A DNA stretch of 64,000 nt from Amycolatopsis mediterranei (GTDB lineage Bacteria > Actinomycetota > Actinomycetes > Mycobacteriales > Pseudonocardiaceae), in the NCBI RefSeq assembly GCF_026017845.1, contig NZ_CP100416.1, positions 9,674,366-9,738,365 on the forward strand. Direction: 5' to 3'. Positions 58,953 to 64,000 of the stretch are shown here, in pieces (the first letter of the stretch is position 1; every line of letters begins with the position of its first letter). A program made the position numbers and the translations under genes. A model generated the notes under the pieces. The model was not told the origin of the DNA and ran no database searches. It saw only the letters and a list, made by a program, of their open reading frames with translations.

Positions 58953-59798
58953 GTGAGGGCGATCGCCGAGATCCGGATCGGTACCTCTGGGTGGCGCTAT
59001 CCGCCGTGGCGCGGGGTCTTCTACCCACTCAAGCTCGCGCAACGGCGGGAACTCGAATACCTGTCGCGGCGGATGAACGCCGTCGAAATCAACGGCTCCT
59101 TCTACTCCCTCCAGCGCCCCGAGCGGTACCGGGCCTGGTTCGAGGAAACCCCGGCCGACTTCCTCTTCGCCGTCAAAGGCGGGCGCTTCATCACCCACAT
59201 GAAGCAGCTTCGCGACGTCGAGACCGCCCTCGCGAACTTCTACGCCTCCGGGGTCCTCGCCCTCGGTGCGAAGCTGGGCCCCTTCCTCTGGCAGCTACCG
59301 CCGAGGCTCGCCTTCGATCCCGATCGGCTCGAGAACTTCTTCGCCCTGCTTCCCCGTACCACCACCGATGCCGCCCAGCTGGCGGCGAAACACGACGACA
59401 AACTCAAGGGCACGCCCTACCTCGAGGCCGGCGCGCGGAAACCTCTGCGGCACGCCTTGGAAGTCCGGCACCCCAGCTTCGCCGAGCCCGCCGCCAAAAA
59501 GCTCCTCGAAGAACACGGCATCGCGCTCGTCGTCGCCGATACCGCCGGGAAGTGGCCGTTCCTCGAAGACCAGACCGCCGACTTCGCCTACGTCCGGCTG
59601 CACGGCGACGAAGAGCTCTACGTCAGCGGCTACTCCGACCAAGCCCTGCGCAAGTGGGCCGCGAAAATCCGGGACTGGCACGACGGCGGGCGGCGTGACG
59701 TGCACGTCTACTTCGACAACGACGTCAAAGTCGAGGCTCCCCGGAACGCCGAATGTCTCGCCGACCTGCTCGGGGTTGCCCCCATCACGAGACAGTGA
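58953..59798 (+). CDS. DUF72 family protein
   Basis: A 281-residue TIM-barrel-like protein. DUF72 features: IRIGTSGWRYPPWRGVFYP at the N-terminus, RRMNAVEINGSFYSLQRPE, DFLFAVKGGRFITHMK, and the C-terminal YVRLHGDEELY with YFDNDVKVEAPRNA. The family is common in bacteria and archaea and has no established reaction. The GTG at 58953 gives the normal N-terminus just before the IRIGTSGW strand; the 195 upstream codons in frame are low-complexity and rejected. It is monocistronic. Confidence 0.85.
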   Translation: MRAIAEIRIGTSGWRYPPWRGVFYPLKLAQRRELEYLSRRMNAVEINGSFYSLQRPERYRAWFEETPADFLFAVKGGRFITHMKQLRDVETALANFYASGVLALGAKLGPFLWQLPPRLAFDPDRLENFFALLPRTTTDAAQLAAKHDDKLKGTPYLEAGARKPLRHALEVRHPSFAEPAAKKLLEEHGIALVVADTAGKWPFLEDQTADFAYVRLHGDEELYVSGYSDQALRKWAAKIRDWHDGGRRDVHVYFDNDVKVEAPRNAECLADLLGVAPITRQ

Positions 59799-59862
59799 GC
59801 GCCGCCGGCTCGGCCGGAAGCGCGCCGTTGCGAATCCCGGCACGGTGGCATGATCGGCCTCG

Positions 59863-60792
59863 ATGAAGGTCTACGCGATCCCCCTGCGCACCCGGTTCCG
59901 CGGCATCACCGTCCGTGAGGGCGTGCTGCTGCACGGCCCGGCGGGCTGGGGCGAATTCTGCCCGTTCGCCGACTACTCCGACGCCGAGAGCGTGCCGTGG
60001 CTGCGGTCGGCGCTGGAGGCGACCGACGCCGGCTGGCCCGCGCCGGTCCGCGACCGGGTCGAAGTGAACACGACCGTGCCGGTGGTCGGGCCGGAGAAGG
60101 CGCACGAGCTGGTCCGCGCGTCCGGCTGCCGGACGGCGAAGGTGAAGGTCGCCGACCCGCGCGTCTCCCTGGCGGACGACTGCGCGCGGGTCGAGGCGGT
60201 CCGCGACGCACTCGGCCCGCACGGGGCGATCCGCGTCGACGCGAACATGGCGTGGGACGTCGACACGGCGGTGCGCGCGATCGCGGACCTCGACAAGGCG
60301 GCGGGCGGGCTGGAGTACGCGGAGCAGCCGTGCCCGTCGATCGAGGAGCTGGCGGCGGTCCGGCGCCGGGTGGCCGTCCGGATCGCCGCGGACGAGTCGA
60401 TCCGCCGCGCGGAGGACCCGCTGAAGGTGGCGGTCGCCGGAGCGGCGGACATCGCGGTCCTGAAGGTCGCCCCCCTCGGCGGCGTCCGGCGAGCGCTGGA
60501 GGTCGCCGAGGCGTGCGGGCTGCCGTGCGTGGTGTCGTCGGCGGTGGAGACGAGCGTGGGCCTGGCGGCGGGTCTGGCACTGGCGGGCGCGCTGCCCCAG
60601 CTGGAATTCGCTTGTGGACTCGGGACGCTTTCGTTGCTGGAAGGGGACGTCTGCGCGGACTCACTGTCTCCTGTGGACGGATATCTGCCGGTTCCGCGGG
60701 CCGCACCGGAACCGGCGGCGGCTTTCGCGGCGCCGCCCGAAGTGGCCGCCGCCTGGACAGCCCGCCTCGCGCGGGTGCGCGCGCTCGCCTGA
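59863..60792 (+). CDS. menC: o-Succinylbenzoate synthase, menaquinone biosynthesis
   Basis: A 309-residue enolase-superfamily enzyme. Catalytic Lys in AKVKVADPRVSLADDC, metal ligands in IRVDANMAWDVD, YAEQPCPSIEE and AADESIRRAED, and the second Lys in VLKVAPLGG. It dehydrates SHCHC to o-succinylbenzoate in menaquinone synthesis. The ATG at 59863 follows a CATGAT box by 8 nt and no ribosome site, suggesting a leaderless message. No other men gene is nearby. Promiscuous N-acylamino-acid racemase activity is known for some relatives. Confidence 0.9.
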   Translation: MKVYAIPLRTRFRGITVREGVLLHGPAGWGEFCPFADYSDAESVPWLRSALEATDAGWPAPVRDRVEVNTTVPVVGPEKAHELVRASGCRTAKVKVADPRVSLADDCARVEAVRDALGPHGAIRVDANMAWDVDTAVRAIADLDKAAGGLEYAEQPCPSIEELAAVRRRVAVRIAADESIRRAEDPLKVAVAGAADIAVLKVAPLGGVRRALEVAEACGLPCVVSSAVETSVGLAAGLALAGALPQLEFACGLGTLSLLEGDVCADSLSPVDGYLPVPRAAPEPAAAFAAPPEVAAAWTARLARVRALA

Positions 60793-60868
60793 CCCCGAGG
60801 GCAAGTTCAGGGTCGGCTCCGGGCCCTTCCCGATGTGGGCAGCCGCCCCCGGGAGACACCATTGAGCC

Positions 60869-61084
60869 ATGACGAACAGCGTGTACACCCCCGAAACCAA
60901 GCAGCTCCGCCGCAGCCGGAGCGACAAGATGCTCACCGGTGTCTGCGGCGGCTGGGCCACCTACCTCGGCGTCGACGCCAGCGTCCTGCGCATCGGCATG
61001 GTCGCCGCCGTGTTCCTCTCGGTCGGGATCGCCATCCCGATCTACGTCGCCGCCGCCATTCTGACGCCGGAAGAGGACTCCTGA
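60869..61084 (+). CDS. PspC domain membrane protein
   Basis: A 71-residue protein with a PspC domain: RSRSDKMLTGVCGGWATYLG, then two hydrophobic stretches (VLRIGMVAAVFLSVGIAIPI and the following YVAAAILTP). PspC proteins are envelope-stress sensors in the cytoplasmic membrane; the short stand-alone form is frequent in actinomycetes. It ends with a small acidic tail (EEDS). A strong hairpin follows at 61148-61185. Confidence 0.88.
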   Translation: MTNSVYTPETKQLRRSRSDKMLTGVCGGWATYLGVDASVLRIGMVAAVFLSVGIAIPIYVAAAILTPEEDS

Positions 61085-61147
61085 ACCCGGGCGGGCGCCG
61101 GCTCGCAGGGGGAGCCGGCGCCCGCCGGAGGCCGGGGGTGCACGAAA

Positions 61148-61185
61148 CGAACGGCCCGGACGCCAGGGGACGTCCGGGCCGTTCG
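61148..61185 (+). terminator. Terminator after the PspC gene
   Basis: A perfect 15-bp stem (61148-61162 with 61171-61185; core GAACGGCCCGGACG) with an 8-nt loop lies 63 bp past the stop. Confidence 0.85.
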
Positions 61186-61256
61186 GCCGTGCCCGTTGGG
61201 CCGGGTGGCCCAAAACCCCGGCGCGAATCCCGTTCGAGGGGTTAGGGTTCGCGCTC

Positions 61257-61577
61257 GTGGATCACGGAAACACCGCCCCCAAGGTCGTCGTCGGGATCTT
61301 GGGGGGTTTGTACCTGATCGCGGGGCTGGGGTTGACTGCTTTCGCCGCCTACACCGTGCTGGCCTCGGGTCACACCGGCGGCGTCACGGCCGCCAAGTCG
61401 GTGCTCTACACCGCCGCGGGGCTGGCGATCTGGGTCATGCTCACCGGGATCGGCGCGATCGTCGTCGGACTGGAAGCGGACAAGAAGAGCACCGCCTGGC
61501 TCGGGGGCCTCGGCGTGCTCTCACTCGGCGTCGTGATCGTCGGCGCCTACGCGGTCTGGTTCTTCACCAGGCCATAA
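61257..61577 (+). CDS. Small integral membrane protein of unknown function
   Basis: A 106-residue protein with three hydrophobic spans (about 9-35, 47-70 and 80-103), a short basic loop (EADKKST) between the second and third, and no motif that names a family. The start is GTG 61257, 8 nt after a TAGGGT box with no ribosome site, so it is probably leaderless. It is convergent with groEL and separated from it by a shared terminator. Confidence 0.7.
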   Translation: MDHGNTAPKVVVGILGGLYLIAGLGLTAFAAYTVLASGHTGGVTAAKSVLYTAAGLAIWVMLTGIGAIVVGLEADKKSTAWLGGLGVLSLGVVIVGAYAVWFFTRP

Positions 61578-61581
61578 GAAA

Positions 61582-61611
61582 AGCCCGGCCCGCCGAAGCG
61601 GACCGGGCTTC
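61582..61611. terminator. Terminator between the small membrane protein gene and groEL
   Basis: AAGCCCGG (61582-61589) and CCGGGCTT (61604-61611) pair, with CCG/CGG inside extending the stem. It lies between convergent stops. Confidence 0.75.
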
Positions 61612-61628
61612 CCGGGAAAGCGCGTGGA

Positions 61629-63257
61629 TCAGAAGTCCATGCCACCCATGCCACCGGACGGGTCGGCGGGAGCGGCCGAAGCCTTCTCCGGCTTGTCCGC
61701 CACGACGGCCTCGGTGGTCAGGAACAGCGCCGCGATGGACGCGGCGTTCTGCAGCGCGGAGCGGGTGACCTTCGTCGGGTCCGGCACGCCGGCGGCGAGC
61801 AGGTCCTCGTAGACACCCGTGGCGGCGTTGAGGCCGTGACCCTGCGGCAGGCCCTTGACCTTCTCCACCACGACGCCGCCCTCGAGGCCGGCGTTGATCG
61901 CGATCTGCTTGAGCGGGGCCTCGACGGCCACCTTGACGATGTTGGCGCCAGTGGCCTCGTCGCCCTCGAGCTTCAGGCCCGCGAACGCGGCCTCGGCGGC
62001 CTGGATCAGGGCCACGCCACCACCGGCGACGATGCCCTCTTCCACGGCGGCCTTCGCGTTGCGCACCGCGTCCTCGATGCGGTGCTTGCGCTCCTTGAGC
62101 TCGACCTCGGTCGCGGCGCCGGCCTTGATGACGGCCACGCCGCCGGCCAGCTTCGCGAGCCGCTCCTGCAGCTTCTCGCGGTCGTAGTCCGAGTCCGAGT
62201 TCTCGATCTCGGCGCGGATCTGGTTGACGCGACCCTGGATCTGGTCGGCGTCGCCCGCACCCTCGACGATGGTCGTCTCGTCCTTGGTGATGACGGCCTT
62301 GCGGGCCTTGCCCAGCAGGGACAGGTCCGCGTTCTCCAGCTTGAGGCCGACGTCCTCGGAGATGACCTGGCCACCGGTCAGGATCGCGATGTCCTGCAGG
62401 ATCGCCTTGCGGCGGTCACCGAAGCCCGGCGCCTTGACGGCGACGGACTTGAAGGTGCCGCGCATCTTGTTGACGATGAGGGTGGCCAGGGCCTCGCCCT
62501 CGACGTCCTCGGCGATGATCAGCAGCGGCTTGCCGGACTGGATGACCTTCTCCAGCAGCGGCAGCACGTCCTTGACGGTGGAGATCTTGGAGCCGAAGAG
62601 GAGGATGTACGGGTCCTCGAGCTCGGCTTCCTGACGCTCCGGGTCGGTCACGAAGTAACCGGAGATGTAGCCCTTGTCGAAGCGCATGCCCTCGGTGAGC
62701 TCGAGCTCGAGACCGAAGGTGTTGCTCTCCTCGACGGTGACGACGCCTTCCTTGCCGACCTTGTCCAGCGCCTCGGCGATCAGCTCGCCGATGGTGCGGT
62801 CAGCGGCCGAGATCGAGGCGGTAGCAGCGATCTGCTCCTTGGTCTCGATCTGGACGGCGGCCTTGTGCAGCTGCTCGGTGATGGCCTCGACGGCCGCCTC
62901 GATGCCGCGCTTCAGGCTGATGGGGTCAGCGCCGGCCGCGACGTTGCGCAGGCCTTCCTTGACCAGGGCCTGGGCGAGCACGGTGGCGGTGGTGGTGCCG
63001 TCACCCGCGACGTCGTCGGTCTTCTTGGCAACTTCCTTGACGAGCTCGGCCCCGATCTTCTCCCACGGGTCTTCGAGCTCGATCTCCTTGGCGATGGAGA
63101 CGCCGTCGTTGGTGATGGTCGGCGCGCCCCACTTCTTTTCGAGCACGACGTTCCGGCCCCGCGGGCCGAGGGTCACCTTGACGGCTTCGGCGAGGATGTT
63201 CAAGCCACGCTCGAGACCGCGGCGGGCGTCCTCGTCGAACGCGATCAGTTTGGCCAT
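61629..63257 (-). CDS. groEL: Chaperonin GroEL (GroEL2 type, without groES)
   Basis: A 542-residue 60-kDa chaperonin. The N-terminus is AKLIAFDEDARRGLERGLN; the ATP site includes LGPRGRNVVLEKKWGAP and AGDGTTTATVLAQAL, the apical domain SGYFVTDPERQEAELEDPYI, and the C-terminus ends in GGMGGMDF, the GroEL2 type rather than the His-rich GroEL1 type. It folds proteins in the cytosol with GroES encoded elsewhere. ATG 63257 is the conserved start; 68 codons upstream in frame are unsupported. Two CIRCE elements upstream show HrcA control. It is monocistronic. Confidence 0.97.
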   Translation of the reverse strand: MAKLIAFDEDARRGLERGLNILAEAVKVTLGPRGRNVVLEKKWGAPTITNDGVSIAKEIELEDPWEKIGAELVKEVAKKTDDVAGDGTTTATVLAQALVKEGLRNVAAGADPISLKRGIEAAVEAITEQLHKAAVQIETKEQIAATASISAADRTIGELIAEALDKVGKEGVVTVEESNTFGLELELTEGMRFDKGYISGYFVTDPERQEAELEDPYILLFGSKISTVKDVLPLLEKVIQSGKPLLIIAEDVEGEALATLIVNKMRGTFKSVAVKAPGFGDRRKAILQDIAILTGGQVISEDVGLKLENADLSLLGKARKAVITKDETTIVEGAGDADQIQGRVNQIRAEIENSDSDYDREKLQERLAKLAGGVAVIKAGAATEVELKERKHRIEDAVRNAKAAVEEGIVAGGGVALIQAAEAAFAGLKLEGDEATGANIVKVAVEAPLKQIAINAGLEGGVVVEKVKGLPQGHGLNAATGVYEDLLAAGVPDPTKVTRSALQNAASIAALFLTTEAVVADKPEKASAAPADPSGGMGGMDF

Positions 63258-63400
63258 TGCGGTGTGGTCCTCCGGTATTGGGCGCCACCGCCGCGCTGTA
63301 TCTCGTGCAGCGGCGGCAGCAGGACTCTTTCCTCGGCCAGGCTCGGTGCCCGCGACGGACGACTGGACCCGGGTGGGGGTCAGCCTCACCGTCCCGACCT

Positions 63401-63427
63401 TTGGCACTCGACGGCGTCGAGTGCCAG
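63401..63427. promoter_or_regulatory. CIRCE element 1 (HrcA operator), groEL-distal of the coding start
   Basis: TTGGCACTC-N9-GAGTGCCAG, close to the CIRCE consensus TTAGCACTC-N9-GAGTGCTAA. It lies about 145 bp upstream of the groEL start. Confidence 0.85.
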
Positions 63428-63435
63428 GTTCGTGT

Positions 63436-63462
63436 TTAGCACTCTGACGGGGAGAGTGCAAG
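63436..63462. promoter_or_regulatory. CIRCE element 2 (HrcA operator)
   Basis: TTAGCACTC-N9-GAGTGCAAG, a better match than element 1, separated from it by 8 bp. The two together form a tandem HrcA operator for groEL. Confidence 0.88.
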
Positions 63463-63485
63463 AAGACCTGCTCAGCGCCGCTCGA

Positions 63486-63995
63486 TCAGGAGCTCGGCTT
63501 GATGCTGATCGACGTCGGGGGCGCGTGGAGCGACGAAGGCGCGCCGCTCTGGGAGCCGCCCGGGCCGACCGGGATCTCCGGGGCCGTGGTCTGGCTGCCG
63601 CCGCCACCGCTGCCGCCGTCGCTGAAGAGGAAGATCGCGCCCACCACCAGGCCGGCCACCACGACGAGGCCGAGCACGAGGAAGATCCACTTCTTGCCGC
63701 CGCTCTTCGGCTGGTGGAACGCATCCGCGCTGCCGGCGGGCATGGGCGGGCGCAGCCGCATCGGGTCGCCGGGCGGGCCGTAGCCGGGCGGCGGGCCCTG
63801 CGGGTGCCTGCCCTGGTGCGGCGGCGGGTAGCCGTACCCCGGGGGCGGGCCCTGCGGCGGCATCCCGGGCGGCGGGCCTTGTTGCTGGGGGTAGCCGTAA
63901 CCGGGCGGCGGACCCTGCGGCGGCGGCCCGGGCGGCCCCTGCGGGCCGGGCCCCTGGCCGAAGCCGGGCTGCTGCTGTCCTCCGTACGGGTGCAC
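63486..63995 (-). CDS. Pro/Gly-rich single-span membrane protein (start near or beyond the window edge)
   Basis: At least 169 residues. The N-terminal 75 are Pro/Gly/Gln-rich with repeated GPPPGYGYP units. A membrane span (WIFLVLGLVVVAGLVVGAIF) is near residue 105, and the outer tail is Gly/Ser/Thr-rich. The disordered cytosolic arm and single span are common in actinomycete envelope proteins. The GTG at 63995 is the first codon visible that can start it; an earlier start may lie outside. Function is not assignable. Its stop is 24 bp from the CIRCE pair. Confidence 0.65.
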   Translation of the reverse strand: MHPYGGQQQPGFGQGPGPQGPPGPPPQGPPPGYGYPQQQGPPPGMPPQGPPPGYGYPPPHQGRHPQGPPPGYGPPGDPMRLRPPMPAGSADAFHQPKSGGKKWIFLVLGLVVVAGLVVGAIFLFSDGGSGGGGSQTTAPEIPVGPGGSQSGAPSSLHAPPTSISIKPSS

Positions 63996-64000
63996 GGGGG

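Overview
The window is very GC-rich DNA from a filamentous actinomycete, most likely Pseudonocardiaceae (Amycolatopsis-like). The evidence is the codon use, frequent GTG starts, TANNNT -10 boxes 6-8 nt before start codons (leaderless mRNAs), EspG/DUF3558/PPE-like ESX genes, cvn-type conservons, DUF397/DUF5753 regulators, an Rpf with a long regulated leader, and a HrcA/CIRCE-controlled orphan GroEL. The genus is an inference; no 16S rRNA gene or tRNA was recognised.

Layout. 1-7.2 kb: end of a TetR gene, an R2-like ligand-binding oxidase, a convergent acyl-CoA synthetase, an ECF sigma factor with a membrane anti-sigma-like partner, and a GH74 xyloglucanase with a ricin-type domain. 7.3-11.3 kb: a tightly coupled five-gene operon (Ycf46-like AAA+ ATPase, DUF2997-like protein, small radical-SAM activase, DUF1257/Ycf35-like protein, and a protein built of translation-factor-like barrels plus a helix-hairpin-helix domain). 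This is the best candidate for an undescribed system. 11.4-14.7 kb: a small ESX-associated cluster without secretion machinery. 14.7-17.5 kb: PhzF, YccF, a metallophosphoesterase and a HAD phosphatase. 17.7-18.8 kb: a decayed multicopper oxidase.

18.8-27.7 kb is a molybdenum block: modCBA with a small HTH-TOBE regulator, a MarR gene, moaA, moaD, moaC and a mogA-moaE fusion. It is interrupted by an inverted array of exact 21-bp repeats, an rpf gene with a CRP-type site and a probable c-di-AMP riboswitch leader, and two decayed genes. 27.8-32.4 kb: malic enzyme, a small unknown, an XPB-associated helicase-domain protein and a secreted protein. 32.4-39.7 kb: an extended conservon (kinase, roadblock, DUF742, GTPase, then a second roadblock and DUF742). 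It is divergent from a taurine/nitrate-type ABC transporter (40.5-44 kb). A second kinase of the same family (50.9-53.7 kb) is divergent from a paralogous but solitary solute-binding lipoprotein, so the kinase/binding-protein pairing occurs twice.

The rest holds a benzoylformate-decarboxylase-like enzyme, an XRE/DUF397 pair, an S53 peptidase, a TPR-type gene with an internal stop, CutC, an LppU-like membrane protein divergent from the XPB helicase, a broken ankyrin gene, DUF4253 and DUF72 proteins, MenC, a PspC protein, a small membrane protein, GroEL with two CIRCE operators, and a proline-rich membrane protein running to the window edge. Five loci are visibly broken, three of them mainly by internal deletions.
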